Origin: Candidatus Aquidulcis sp.
Lineage (GTDB): Bacteria; Chloroflexota; Anaerolineae; UBA4142
NCBI GenBank assembly: GCA_020723345.1
Contig: DYJA01000007.1
Span: 1-64,000 of the forward strand
Length of the DNA: 64,000 nt
Reading direction: 5' to 3'
Part shown: positions 49,038 through 57,505 of the stretch, piece by piece
Numbering within the stretch: position 1 is the stretch's first letter
Layout of the letters: each line of letters begins with the position of its first letter
The notes under the pieces: generated by a model
Told to the model about the DNA's origin: nothing
Seen by the model: the letters and a program-made list of their open reading frames with translations, nothing else
The model's database searches: none
Position numbers and translations under genes: made by a program

Positions 49038-50240
49038 ATGAAAACGCTTATCAAGTTCCTGATCGTTTGCGCAATGTTCGGTTTGGTCGTCGCGTGCGCG
49101 CCGCAACCGCCCGCACCGCCAGCCGCGACCGCCGCGCCAACCGCCAACCCCGCTATCGACGCGTGGCTCAAGTCGGCGGAACTGGGCAAGTACGCGCCCG
49201 CGAAGCAAGATTGGGCCGCCATCGAAGCGGCGGCGAAGAAGGAAGGCAAGGTACTCGTCTACGCCAACTCGTCGCGCATCGCCGACGCGAAAAAAGCGTT
49301 CGAGAAAAAATATCCCGGCATCACGCTGGAAGGATTCGATCTGGGCAGCGAGGACTCGGTCCTCAAAATCAAAGAGGAGCAAAAAGCCGGAGCGTTTACC
49401 GGCGATGTGCTCTTCAGCAGCAGCGCCGCCGGTGACGTCGTCGCCGAAATGCTGCCCAAGCAGATGATTTGGAACTTTGTGCCGGACACGGTGGACGCGG
49501 TCTACCCCAAGGAATTCAAAGACCCGCTGCTGGTTTCGCGCATGGGCGTGCGCGTGCTCGCGTACAACTCGGAATTGAACAAGGCGTGCCCGGTCAGCAA
49601 CTGGTGGGAACTGACCGAACCGACGTGGAAAGGCAAAATCTTTATCGAAGATCCGTTGGCGGACGCCAGCACGATGGGAATCTTTGCCAACATCATCGCG
49701 CATCCGAAAGAACTCGCCGCCGCGTACAAGGACAAATACGGCAAAGACCCGACGCTGGACGCGGATACACCGGATGCCGGATGGCTGTGGCTCAAGATGT
49801 TCGCCAAGAACAAACCGATGCCGCAACCCGGCGGCGATGAAGTCACGACCGCGATCGGATCCAAGGGCATGAAAGAAGCCGGAGTCGGCTTCATCTCCTA
49901 CTCCAAATACCGGAACGTCGTCTCGGGCAAAATCGTTCTTGAGCCATGCAAGGGACTCAAGCCAGTGATGGGTCTCCAAACCCAGACCTATCTCGCGATT
50001 GCCAATCGCGCGCCGCATCCCAACGCGGCGAAACTCTTCATCAACTTTATCACCAGCCAAGAAGGGTTCGCGCCGTGGAATGTGATCGGCGATTACAACC
50101 CGCGCACCGATCTCGATTCGCCCAAAGGCGCGATTCCGTACGCGGAATTGGGCAAGGTCGTGTGGACGGTGGATGAAGTCGTCGCCTCCAAGACACTCGG
50201 CAAAGTGCGCGACTTTTACGCGATCAACGTGCTCAAGTAA
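49038..50240 (+). CDS. Substrate-binding lipoprotein of an Fbp/Afu-type transporter
   Basis: A 400-residue binding protein. A signal peptide ends in a lipobox VVAC (Cys at about residue 19), then an Ala/Pro/Thr linker. The body resembles iron-family binding proteins: KEGKVLVYANSSRIADAKKAFEKKYPGITLEGFDLGSEDSVLKIKEEQKAG. The Tyr pair that binds Fe(III) in FbpA is not evident, and the setting among sugar-phosphate-related genes makes a phosphorylated-carbohydrate ligand (as for AfuA) more probable. SD AAGGAGGAG lies before ATG 49038. Confidence 0.9.
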   Translation: MKTLIKFLIVCAMFGLVVACAPQPPAPPAATAAPTANPAIDAWLKSAELGKYAPAKQDWAAIEAAAKKEGKVLVYANSSRIADAKKAFEKKYPGITLEGFDLGSEDSVLKIKEEQKAGAFTGDVLFSSSAAGDVVAEMLPKQMIWNFVPDTVDAVYPKEFKDPLLVSRMGVRVLAYNSELNKACPVSNWWELTEPTWKGKIFIEDPLADASTMGIFANIIAHPKELAAAYKDKYGKDPTLDADTPDAGWLWLKMFAKNKPMPQPGGDEVTTAIGSKGMKEAGVGFISYSKYRNVVSGKIVLEPCKGLKPVMGLQTQTYLAIANRAPHPNAAKLFINFITSQEGFAPWNVIGDYNPRTDLDSPKGAIPYAELGKVVWTVDEVVASKTLGKVRDFYAINVLK

Positions 50241-50245
50241 ATTCT

Positions 50246-50310
50246 GGAAACCTTGCGAAGGTTCGTCCTGAGCGGAGCGCCGCGGAGTCGAAGGAAACCT
50301 TCGCAAGGTG
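50246..50310. repeat. Intergenic palindrome with GTCCTGAGCGGAG core
   Basis: ACCTTGCGAAGGTT on the left and AACCTTCGCAAGGT on the right flank a core with GTCCTGAGCGGAG and GGAGTCGAAGGA, a combination widely repeated in Chloroflexota genomes. The right end also provides the SD (AAGGTG) of the next gene. Confidence 0.75.
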
Positions 50311-50316
50311 AATGCG

Positions 50317-51234
50317 ATGACCACACTCGCGCTCTCGACGTTTTGGGCGAGCGGACGCGACTGGCGTCTGCGCGATTTCTTCGCCGCCGGGGCGGATCTC
50401 GGATTCGATTGCTTTGAACTCAGTGGAATTCAGCGTGACACCTTTTACGGTGAGATCCGCCCCGGAGTTTTTCGATTTGTCAGTCTGCACGATTCTGCGC
50501 CGCCCGCGCGCGCGCAAACGCGGCTCGGCTCCGGCGAGTTGCGCCGCGCCGACATCGTTTACACGTCGCTCGATGAAGAACGGAGACGACGCGCGATCGC
50601 GCTGACCAAAAATTCGATTGACGTGGCGGCGGAGTACGGCGCGCGCGTTGTCGTGTTGCATCCCGGACAGACGAGCGCGAGTCCGGCGATTGAGGAACGA
50701 CTCAAGCAATTATTCGCGCAAGAAAAAATCGATAGCCCAGAAGCCGACGCGCTGCGCGCGCAACTCGCCGTCGAACGCGCGGATCGCCGTCGCGAACGCA
50801 TGGACGCGCTGCATCGCGCGCTCGACGAACTTGCCGCATACGCGTTGCCGCGTAAAATTCAACTCGGTTTGGAGAATCGCCCGGCGCACGAAATCACAAA
50901 TTTCGTCGAGATGGGTGAGATTCTGGCGTGGTACTCAGGCGATGTGATCGGATACTGTCACGACACCGGACACGCGCAAGTGCAAGCAAACTTGGGATTC
51001 ACGCCGCACGCGGATTGGTTGTGCGCGTACGCGCCGCGCCTGATCGGCATGCACTTGCACGACGCGCGCGGCGTCACGAATCATCACGCGCCGGGGATCG
51101 GCAACGTCGATTGGCGCGCGCTCGCGCCGCTCGCGCCCAAGAATGTCGTCCGCGTGCTGGAAGTTGATCGAACAGTTTCGTCGGATGCAGTACGCGCAGG
51201 CATCGCGCATTTGCGCGCAACGGGGTGGCTGTGA
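50317..51234 (+). CDS. Sugar phosphate isomerase/epimerase (xylose-isomerase-like TIM barrel), copy 1
   Basis: A 305-residue AP_endonuc_2-fold protein. Metal-binding residues are in VVVLHPGQT (His), LGLENRPAHE (Glu), IGYCHDTGHAQ (Asp-x-x-His) and GMHLHDARGV (His). It would isomerise or epimerise a sugar or sugar phosphate. AAGGTG at good distance supports ATG 50317. It is paralogous to the next gene (similar first 40 residues and same motif spacing), so both likely act on related substrates. Confidence 0.86.
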   Translation: MTTLALSTFWASGRDWRLRDFFAAGADLGFDCFELSGIQRDTFYGEIRPGVFRFVSLHDSAPPARAQTRLGSGELRRADIVYTSLDEERRRRAIALTKNSIDVAAEYGARVVVLHPGQTSASPAIEERLKQLFAQEKIDSPEADALRAQLAVERADRRRERMDALHRALDELAAYALPRKIQLGLENRPAHEITNFVEMGEILAWYSGDVIGYCHDTGHAQVQANLGFTPHADWLCAYAPRLIGMHLHDARGVTNHHAPGIGNVDWRALAPLAPKNVVRVLEVDRTVSSDAVRAGIAHLRATGWL

Positions 51235-51263
51235 ATAATGAAGATTGAAGCAAGGAGTAATTC

Positions 51264-52166
51264 GTGACACAAGTTGCATTGTCCACAATGTGGGGCGTCA
51301 AAAGATTCGATACGCTAAAACATTTTTTCGAGGAGGGCAGCGCGCTCGGTTTTGCGCGGTTCGAATTGAACCACGCGATCAATTCGGAAATGCTCCAGCA
51401 TGTGAACGGCTACCGCATCGTCAGCATCCACGAACCTTGTCCCGCCGATGTATCGGCAGGCGAACTGAAGAAACGCAACTGGCTCATTTCCGCGCCGAAT
51501 GAACATGATCGGCGCGAAGGAGTCAACGCGGTCAAACGGAGCATCGCCCTCGCGCAAAGATTTGGCGCGCCCGCGGTGATCGTGCATCCGGGCAAAGTGG
51601 ACATTGACACGGCGATTGACAACAAACTGCGCGAGTTGTATCGGCAAGGCAAGCGGGACACGCCGGAATATGCGCGTCTCAAAGAGCAATTCATCGCGGC
51701 GCGCGCGGCACAAGCCCGCGTGAATTTCAGCGCGGTGCGTCACAGCGTCATCGAACTCGCGGAATACGCCGGGGAGCGCGGCATCCAACTTGGCTTGGAG
51801 AATCGCTACCACTATTTCGAAATTCCTACGCCCGACGAATTGTGCGATCTGTTAGAACTCGGTTTCGGCAACGTCGGCTTTTGGTACGACGTGGGGCACG
51901 CCGAAACCTGGGATCAACTTGGCTTTGTCCAGCACGAAGAATGGCTGCGCCGATTTTCGATGCGAATTATCGGCGTGCATCTGCACGACGTCGTCGGCAT
52001 CGACGATCATCGCGCGGCAGGCGAAGGGCAGATCGATTGGGAAATGGTTCGGCGCTATTTGCCCGCCGACGCAATGCGAACGTGCGAATTTCAGAACGAC
52101 AATTCACCGGAGCAAGTTTCCGCCGGAGTGAAATGGCTTGTCGAGAAAGGTTGTGTGCAACCTTGA
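51264..52166 (+). CDS. Sugar phosphate isomerase/epimerase, copy 2
   Basis: A 300-residue paralogue of the preceding gene: VALSTMWGVKRFDTLKHFFEEGSALGFARFELN opens the barrel; metal-site segments are VIVHPGKVD, LGLENRYHYFE, FWYDVGHAE and GVHLHDVVGIDDH. The last motifs give a complete metal site. GTG start with AAGGAG seven bases upstream. Overlaps the first HAD gene by 34 bases if the latter starts at 52133. Confidence 0.87.
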   Translation: MTQVALSTMWGVKRFDTLKHFFEEGSALGFARFELNHAINSEMLQHVNGYRIVSIHEPCPADVSAGELKKRNWLISAPNEHDRREGVNAVKRSIALAQRFGAPAVIVHPGKVDIDTAIDNKLRELYRQGKRDTPEYARLKEQFIAARAAQARVNFSAVRHSVIELAEYAGERGIQLGLENRYHYFEIPTPDELCDLLELGFGNVGFWYDVGHAETWDQLGFVQHEEWLRRFSMRIIGVHLHDVVGIDDHRAAGEGQIDWEMVRRYLPADAMRTCEFQNDNSPEQVSAGVKWLVEKGCVQP

Positions 52167-52918
52167 CCACTCGAATTCCACTCCGCGCCGCGATCTTCGA
52201 TATGGGCGGCACGCTCGAAGAAGTTGATTACGACGACGAGATGCGCTTGAAGGCAGCGTCCGGTTTCCGCGACATCCTTGCCAAGCACGATCTCGATCCT
52301 GGGTTGGATATTCCGGACTTGTATGCGATCGTCAAGACAGGGATGAAGAAATACCAGTCCTGGCGTCTCGCAAGTCAGCAGGAACTCGCGCCGGAACGTT
52401 TTTGGAACGAATTCGTTTTTGCCGCTCAGCATTTGCCGAAAGACAAAGTCGCGGCGATTGCCGAAGAGCTTGCTTTTTACTGGGACACGCGTTTTTTTCG
52501 ACGCGCGCTCCGTCCCGAAGTACCCGCGATGCTCGCCGCGCTGCGCGCGCGCGGATTGCGGCTCGGCGTGATTTCGAACATCACGAGTCGCGGCGCGGTG
52601 CCGCACAGTTTATCGGCGTACGGGCTGACGCATTATTTCGACGTCGTCGTCACGAGCGTCGCGTTCGGCTGGCGCAAGCCGAATCCGCGCATCTTTCTCG
52701 AAGCGACGCGTTTGATGGGGTTGCCGCCTGCCGCGTGCGCGTACACCGGCGATACCGTTTCGCGCGATGTCATCGGCGCGCGGCGCGCGGGCTATGGTTT
52801 GGTCATCCAGATCAAATCATTCTTGACGACCGTCTCGGATGGCGAGAAAGATGTCGAGTCGCCGGATGCGGTCGTCCAGAATTTGATGCAGGTGGTTGAT
52901 TTGGTTTGCGGAGCCTAG
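52133..52918 (+). CDS. HAD-family hydrolase 1 (DxGxT type)
   Basis: A 261-residue HAD protein with a C1-type cap. Motif I is FDMGGTLEE, so the nucleophile Asp is present but the usual Asp two residues later is Gly. Motif II is ISNITS, and motifs III/IV are GWRKPNPRIF and YTGDTVSRDVIGARRAG. It probably dephosphorylates a sugar phosphate. ATG 52133 has a GGAG; a TTG at 52163 that overlaps the preceding stop would give a more typical N-terminus. Confidence 0.85.
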   Translation: MACRERLCATLTTRIPLRAAIFDMGGTLEEVDYDDEMRLKAASGFRDILAKHDLDPGLDIPDLYAIVKTGMKKYQSWRLASQQELAPERFWNEFVFAAQHLPKDKVAAIAEELAFYWDTRFFRRALRPEVPAMLAALRARGLRLGVISNITSRGAVPHSLSAYGLTHYFDVVVTSVAFGWRKPNPRIFLEATRLMGLPPAACAYTGDTVSRDVIGARRAGYGLVIQIKSFLTTVSDGEKDVESPDAVVQNLMQVVDLVCGA

Positions 52919-52920
52919 CG

Positions 52921-53586
52921 ATGATCACAGGGATCTTCTTCGACGCGGCGGATATTTTTTACGAACGGTCTGAGTCTACATCGGGGTTGGCGACGCGTCT
53001 GCTCGAGCAATTGGGATTTTCGACGCGCGGGTCTGTGCAAGACTTGGTGCGTCAAAAAGAATTGCATACCCGGGCGACGGAAGGTCGTATCAGTCATGTG
53101 GCGTATTGGGACGAATACTTGCGAATGCGCGGCGTGAGCGATCCCGCCCAACGCGAAATGCTGGGCAAACGAATCGCGAATCACTCGAACGATATTGTCG
53201 CGATTCCCGGCGGACGCGAAGCGATGGCGGGGCTAAAGCAGCGCGGTTTTGTTCTCGGCATCGTCACGGACACGATCTACCCGCTCGAATGGAAAATGAA
53301 CTGGCTCGCCAGGGTTGGCGTCGCCGAGTTTATTGATTTTGCCGCCTGCTCGACGGTTGTCGGCGCGCACAAACCGAATCCGGAAATCTACCTGGACGCG
53401 CTGCGACAAGCGAAAATTTTGCCGCGTCAAGCCGCGTTCGTCGGACACGACGCACACGAATTGGAGGGCGCGCAGCGCGTCGGAATGCAGACGGTCGCGG
53501 TGAATCATGCGCCCGACGTTCGGGCGGATTTTTACGCGCGCTCGTTGATCGATCTGCTCACCGTGCCGATCTTCAGTAAACAGTGA
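52921..53586 (+). CDS. HAD-family protein 2 (altered motif I)
   Basis: A 221-residue HAD-like protein. Motif I reads FFDAADIFY: the first Asp is kept, but the second catalytic Asp is Ala. Motif II VTDTIY, Lys/acid motifs AHKPNPEIYLDAL and FVGHDAHELEGAQRVG are present. It follows the preceding gene by two bases. The last residues (FSKQ) and the stop lie in a family B repeat. May be a phosphatase of reduced or altered activity, or a regulatory HAD. Confidence 0.83.
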   Translation: MITGIFFDAADIFYERSESTSGLATRLLEQLGFSTRGSVQDLVRQKELHTRATEGRISHVAYWDEYLRMRGVSDPAQREMLGKRIANHSNDIVAIPGGREAMAGLKQRGFVLGIVTDTIYPLEWKMNWLARVGVAEFIDFAACSTVVGAHKPNPEIYLDALRQAKILPRQAAFVGHDAHELEGAQRVGMQTVAVNHAPDVRADFYARSLIDLLTVPIFSKQ

Positions 53587-53679
53587 ACAGTCAACAGTGA
53601 ACAGTGTTCAGTATTCAGTATTCGGTCGCGTTCAAATCGTCTGCATACTGCATACTGCATACTGAATACTGAATACCGT
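53574..53679. repeat. Family B palindrome, copy 2
   Basis: Runs of CAGTGAACAGT, CAGTATTCAGTATTC and GCATACTGCATACTGAATACTG around a centre near 53632. It begins inside the HAD 2 stop region and ends before the HAD 3 SD. Confidence 0.85.
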
Positions 53680-53696
53680 TTGAGGAAGCCGACCCA

Positions 53697-54443
53697 ATGA
53701 ATCTCGACATTAAAGCCATTTTTCTTGATGTGGGCAATACCTTGCGAGTCGTTATCGAAGATGCGCCGTTCCAAGCGCAAGCCAGACAACAACTCGTAAC
53801 CCTGGTCGGCGCACAAGAACCCGTCGCGATTTTTTTCGAGCGACTGAATGTGCGATGGAAGGAATATCGCAAGTGGTCGTTCGAGAACCTGACCGAAGCG
53901 TCCGAACGCGAATTGTGGACGCGCTTTTTGTTGCCCGATCTTCCCGCCGAGAAGATCGCGCCACTCTCAGGAAAATTGACGCGCTTGTGGCGCGATAAAG
54001 ATGGTCGCCGCGTGCCGCACCACGATGTCAAAGCGACCGTTCTCGAACTTCACCGGCGCGGCTATACGCTCGGCATCATCGCCAACACGATCACGGAAAC
54101 GGAAATTCCGGATTGGCTCGCCGCCGACGGTCTCACCGAATATTTCAAAGCCGTTGTGCTTTCTTCCAAAGTACGTCATCGCAAACCGGGTCCGGAGATT
54201 TACTGGGAAGCCGCACGCCGGATCGGGATCGAGCCGAAATATTGCGCGTACGTCGGCGACAATCCAATTCGCGATGTGGAGGGCGCGCGCAAGGCGGGCT
54301 TTGCGATGACGATCATCTTGCCCGAGCCGGGCAAATCGGAAAAAGATTTGCCGACGAGCGAGAACAAACCGGATTTGTTCATCCAAGAATTTGGCGATCT
54401 CTTGAGTATTTTCCCGCCGCGTCAACGAATATTTCGCGAATAA
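53697..54443 (+). CDS. HAD-family hydrolase 3 (DxGxT type)
   Basis: A 248-residue HAD protein. Motif I FLDVGNTLRV (nucleophile Asp, second Asp replaced by Gly), motif II IANTIT, motif III RHRKPGPEIY, motif IV YVGDNPIRDVEGARKAG. GAGGA before ATG 53697. C-terminal tail RQRIFRE and TAA stop come from a family A repeat. Third tandem HAD; all three share the altered motif I. Confidence 0.88.
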   Translation: MNLDIKAIFLDVGNTLRVVIEDAPFQAQARQQLVTLVGAQEPVAIFFERLNVRWKEYRKWSFENLTEASERELWTRFLLPDLPAEKIAPLSGKLTRLWRDKDGRRVPHHDVKATVLELHRRGYTLGIIANTITETEIPDWLAADGLTEYFKAVVLSSKVRHRKPGPEIYWEAARRIGIEPKYCAYVGDNPIRDVEGARKAGFAMTIILPEPGKSEKDLPTSENKPDLFIQEFGDLLSIFPPRQRIFRE

Positions 54444-54534
54444 ACGAATGACGCGGGATGCGAGTCTATTCGTTTATTCGCTCGAGATTCGTTGGCGCCG
54501 CCGCGTCAACGAATCTGAAACGAATCACGCTAAA
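54418..54534. repeat. Family A palindrome, copy 3
   Basis: CAACGAATATTTCGCGAATAAACGAAT on the left (read in pieces: CAACGAATA, CGAATAAACGAAT) and TATTCGTTTATTCG with CAACGAATCTGAAACG on the right; less symmetric than copy 1. It includes the HAD 3 stop and reaches the leader of the kinase gene. Confidence 0.7.
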
Positions 54535-54542
54535 GGATACGT

Positions 54543-55730
54543 ATGTCTACATCGAACGCTCGCGGTTCGGATGTTTTTTCGGCAATCTTGTTCGAGAGAA
54601 TGAAGCGGATCAATCCCGCGATTGAAGATTTGGAGCTGTACGAATTTCGCTACGCGTTGCGCGATCTGATTCCCGCCGACGGCTGGGACGCGGTCGAACT
54701 CGACGCGCCGGAGGAGATCGAACGGCGCGTCAATTCACGCGAGTTCTATGCCGGGATCAAGATCAAGCCGCGTGCAGATAATCGGATTGTGCTGGATGAA
54801 AATATCGTGCGCCTGACCAATACGCTCTTGGTCGGTCTGGTCACGGACGCATATTGTGAGGAATGGATTCGCACGCATTTCTATTTTGACATTCGCGGTT
54901 TCTACTTTTTGCACCGGACGATCTATTTCACCGATGCAGCGTTGGCGCACTTGGGCGGCAAGCCCTTTCGGCAGTTCGAGCAGAAACAAAACCGGTTTGA
55001 ACGATACCAAAGCGTCGGTTACAAAGAATTCCAAGCCGCGAATGCGGAAATCGATCAGTTCTTTATTGAGTGCGCGCAGAAACTTGTCGCGATCAAAGGT
55101 ACGCCGATTCTCTTCGCCATCGCCGGAGGAACGGCGGCGGGCAAAACCGAAATCGTCGAGCGGTTACGTGGCGCGTTTGCGCAGAGTGGCATGAAGACCA
55201 CTTCGATTGAACTGGACAACTTTTTCACCGACCGCGAATATCGCGAAGCAAAAGGGATCGATTCACTGGGCAAAGAGGCGTATCACTTTGCGCTTTTTCA
55301 GCAGGCGCTCGAAGATATTTTGCGGGGAAAGCAAATCGCCATCCCGCGCTACGACACGATCTATGCCACGTCGAGTCACGATCTCGATGGCAAATTGAAA
55401 CCGACGGGTGTTCCAATTGTGGTCGAGCCAGCCGATATTATTTTTATCGAAGGTAATTTTCCATTTCTGTTTCCGGAGGTTGCGCGCTTGATCGGAATCA
55501 AAGCAGTCTATCTAACCGATGACGCGGTGCGCTTGAAACGAAAATGGAAACGCGATATTGATTATCGCAAAAAATACGAACCGACCTATTTTCGCAATCG
55601 CTTTTTCAAGGATCAATTTTTGATGGCGCAAAAATGCTACATCCCACAGTTGCAAATGTGCGACATCGCGGTGGACACGACCGGCGCGGCGATCTGGGTC
55701 ACGCCGGAAATTGCGGAAATGCTCAGGTAG
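54543..55730 (+). CDS. Uridine kinase-like / phosphoribulokinase-family P-loop kinase
   Basis: A 395-residue protein. A 185-residue N-terminal region of unknown type precedes a P-loop kinase domain with ILFAIAGGTAAGKTEIVERL (about 197-216), a Udk-like SIELDNFFTDREYREAKGIDS, RYDTIYATSSHDLDG and IIFIEGNFPF. It resembles uridine kinase/PRK enzymes which phosphorylate ribose-type hydroxyls. In this locus a sugar or nucleoside substrate is likely. AAAGGA precedes the ATG. Its TAG stop is in a family E palindrome. Confidence 0.83.
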   Translation: MSTSNARGSDVFSAILFERMKRINPAIEDLELYEFRYALRDLIPADGWDAVELDAPEEIERRVNSREFYAGIKIKPRADNRIVLDENIVRLTNTLLVGLVTDAYCEEWIRTHFYFDIRGFYFLHRTIYFTDAALAHLGGKPFRQFEQKQNRFERYQSVGYKEFQAANAEIDQFFIECAQKLVAIKGTPILFAIAGGTAAGKTEIVERLRGAFAQSGMKTTSIELDNFFTDREYREAKGIDSLGKEAYHFALFQQALEDILRGKQIAIPRYDTIYATSSHDLDGKLKPTGVPIVVEPADIIFIEGNFPFLFPEVARLIGIKAVYLTDDAVRLKRKWKRDIDYRKKYEPTYFRNRFFKDQFLMAQKCYIPQLQMCDIAVDTTGAAIWVTPEIAEMLR

Positions 55731-55754
55731 GACAAGTTTCCAAAACTTGTCCAA
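55727..55754. repeat. Family E palindrome, copy 2
   Basis: TAGGACAAGTTT and AAACTTGTCC around CCA. The first three bases are the TAG stop codon of the kinase gene. Similar to the perfect palindrome at 16403-16430, which also holds a stop codon. Confidence 0.75.
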
Positions 55755-55764
55755 CGGGAGTCCA

Positions 55765-57351
55765 ATGGCTAGCCAACATCTTTCACGCGGCGGCATCGCG
55801 CTTGCCGATGCGGTACGCGAATTGTATGCTGAGGGTCAAACCGATTACTCGCTCGAACCGATTGTCTTGGTCGACGCGCAGGGCAAGCCGGTTGGTCGCA
55901 TCGACAATGGCGACGCGGTGATCTTTTGCTGTCGGCGCGGCGAACGCGAAATTCAGTTGACGGAAGCGTTCACCGAACCGGGGTTTGATCGTTTTGCGCG
56001 CCCCGAGTTCAAAAACCTCACATTCGTCGTCCTGACGCTGTACCACGAAAAATTCTGGAATCTACCGGTCGCGTTTGCGCCGGAGAAAATTCAAGACACG
56101 CTCGGCGAAATCGTCAGCCGCGCGAATTTGCGTCAATTGCGCGTCGCCGAATCCGAAAAATTCACGCACGTTACTTTCTTTTTCAACGGCGGCAACAATC
56201 AACCGTTCGCGAATGAAGACGACGTGCGCGTGCCGTCGCCCCAAGGCATTCCCTTTGATCAAGTGCCGGAGTTGAGTCTGGCGCAGGTCACCGAACAAGT
56301 TTTGCGCGGCTTCGACGCGCGGTACGATTTAATCGTCACCAACTTTGCGAACGGTGACGTGATCGGTCACACGTCGAATCGCGATGCCAAGATCAAATGC
56401 GCGGAGGCGGTGGACGCGCGATTGGGGCAAGTCGTCCGCGCGGCAATTGCCGCCGATTACGTCGTGTTCGTCACCGCCGATCACGGCAATCTCGAATTGA
56501 TGACGAACCCGGACGGCACGCCACACGTCGCGCACACGACGAACCCGGTTCCATTTGCGCTGATCGATCCGCGTGCAACCGCGCGCGTCGATGTGCGCGA
56601 CGGTAAACTAGCGGACGTCGCGCCGACGATCTTGAGCGCGTTGGGTGTCGCGCAGCCGAACGCGATGGAAGGCGCGCCGCTCGCGCGCGTGTACGATTGG
56701 GGCGGCAAGCGGCGCGTGTTGCTCGTCATTCTCGACGGCTGGGGCATCGGCAAGCGCGACGACACGAACCCGATCTTTCTCGCGCCAACGCCGGTGTGGG
56801 ACGATTTGCTCCGGCAGTATCCGCACGCGCAATTGAGGGCGGCAGGCGACGCCGTCGGTTTGCAACCGGGCAAAGCGGGAAACTCGGAAGCGGGGCATCT
56901 CAACATCGGCGCGGGGCGCGTCGTGTTGCAAGACGATGTGCGGCTCGATCTCGCGATGCAAGACGGATCGTTTTACACGAACGAAGTTTTTCTTCGCGCA
57001 ATCGAGCAGACCAAACAACGCGACGCAAGTTTACACTTGATTGGCTTGCTCACGGAGAAAAGTTCGCACGGCTCGATTGATTATCCGCTGGCGCTGATGA
57101 AGATGGCGCAAGCCAGCGGCTTGCGCGACGTTTACCTGCACGTCATCTTCGATGGACGCAGCACTGAGCCGGGCAGCGCGCCCGCGTTGCTGGAAAAGTT
57201 GGAGCGCCAAGTGGACGAGATTGGCGTTGGGCAAATCGTGTCCGGGGTTGGGCGCGGCATCGCGCTAGATCGCGACGGCAATTATGCCAAGACGAAACGC
57301 GCGTACGACGCGTTGGTGTTGGGCGTTGGAGAGAAATGCCTGGCGCGATAG
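55765..57351 (+). CDS. gpmI: Phosphoglycerate mutase (cofactor-independent), circularly permuted
   Basis: A 528-residue iPGM that interconverts 3- and 2-phosphoglycerate with a phosphoserine intermediate, but its parts are in rotated order. The segment normally C-terminal comes first: Arg58/Arg61 (RRGER), Lys132 (ESEKFTHVTFF), Asp198/His202 (NGDVIGH), Asp239/His240 (TADHGN) and His257 (VAHTTNPVP). After a short linker the normal N-terminal half follows: Asp324 (LVILDGWGIG), nucleophile Ser374 (GNSEAGHLNIGAGR), His435, DGR at 463-465 and Arg497/Arg503 (GRGIALDRDG). Nearly all metal and substrate residues are there; the Asp after DGR in most members is Ser466. ATG 55765 follows GGGAG. Length is normal, so this is one enzyme, not a fusion of two. 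Confidence 0.85.
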   Translation: MASQHLSRGGIALADAVRELYAEGQTDYSLEPIVLVDAQGKPVGRIDNGDAVIFCCRRGEREIQLTEAFTEPGFDRFARPEFKNLTFVVLTLYHEKFWNLPVAFAPEKIQDTLGEIVSRANLRQLRVAESEKFTHVTFFFNGGNNQPFANEDDVRVPSPQGIPFDQVPELSLAQVTEQVLRGFDARYDLIVTNFANGDVIGHTSNRDAKIKCAEAVDARLGQVVRAAIAADYVVFVTADHGNLELMTNPDGTPHVAHTTNPVPFALIDPRATARVDVRDGKLADVAPTILSALGVAQPNAMEGAPLARVYDWGGKRRVLLVILDGWGIGKRDDTNPIFLAPTPVWDDLLRQYPHAQLRAAGDAVGLQPGKAGNSEAGHLNIGAGRVVLQDDVRLDLAMQDGSFYTNEVFLRAIEQTKQRDASLHLIGLLTEKSSHGSIDYPLALMKMAQASGLRDVYLHVIFDGRSTEPGSAPALLEKLERQVDEIGVGQIVSGVGRGIALDRDGNYAKTKRAYDALVLGVGEKCLAR

Positions 57352-57378
57352 CGACAGTCGAGACGTACAAACGAACAA

Positions 57379-57406
57379 GGGTGTGCTGATCCAGCATACC
57401 CTTTTT
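57379..57406 (+). terminator. Intrinsic terminator after gpmI
   Basis: GGGTGTGCTG and CAGCATACCC (one G-T pair) around ATC, followed by TTTTT, 27 bases after the gpmI stop. Confidence 0.85.
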
Positions 57407-57420
57407 AATTGCTCATCCCG

Positions 57421-57449
57421 TTGACATACCTAATCACTTGTCGTACAAT
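57421..57449 (+). promoter_or_regulatory. Promoter of the BTAD regulator gene
   Basis: TTGACA (57421-57426), 17-base spacer, TACAAT (57444-57449), right after the gpmI terminator and 56 bases before the ATG at 57506. Confidence 0.8.
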
Positions 57450-57505
57450 CTAGCCAGCTAATGTACGATGTGCTGCTGTCTTTGTGTTGCTGGAAGGAAG
57501 CCGCG

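Noticed and set aside
45886-50240. Iron(III) ABC transporter
   Set aside because: Family resemblance alone suggests iron, but all neighbours are sugar-phosphate-type proteins and the FbpA tyrosine ligands are not evident.
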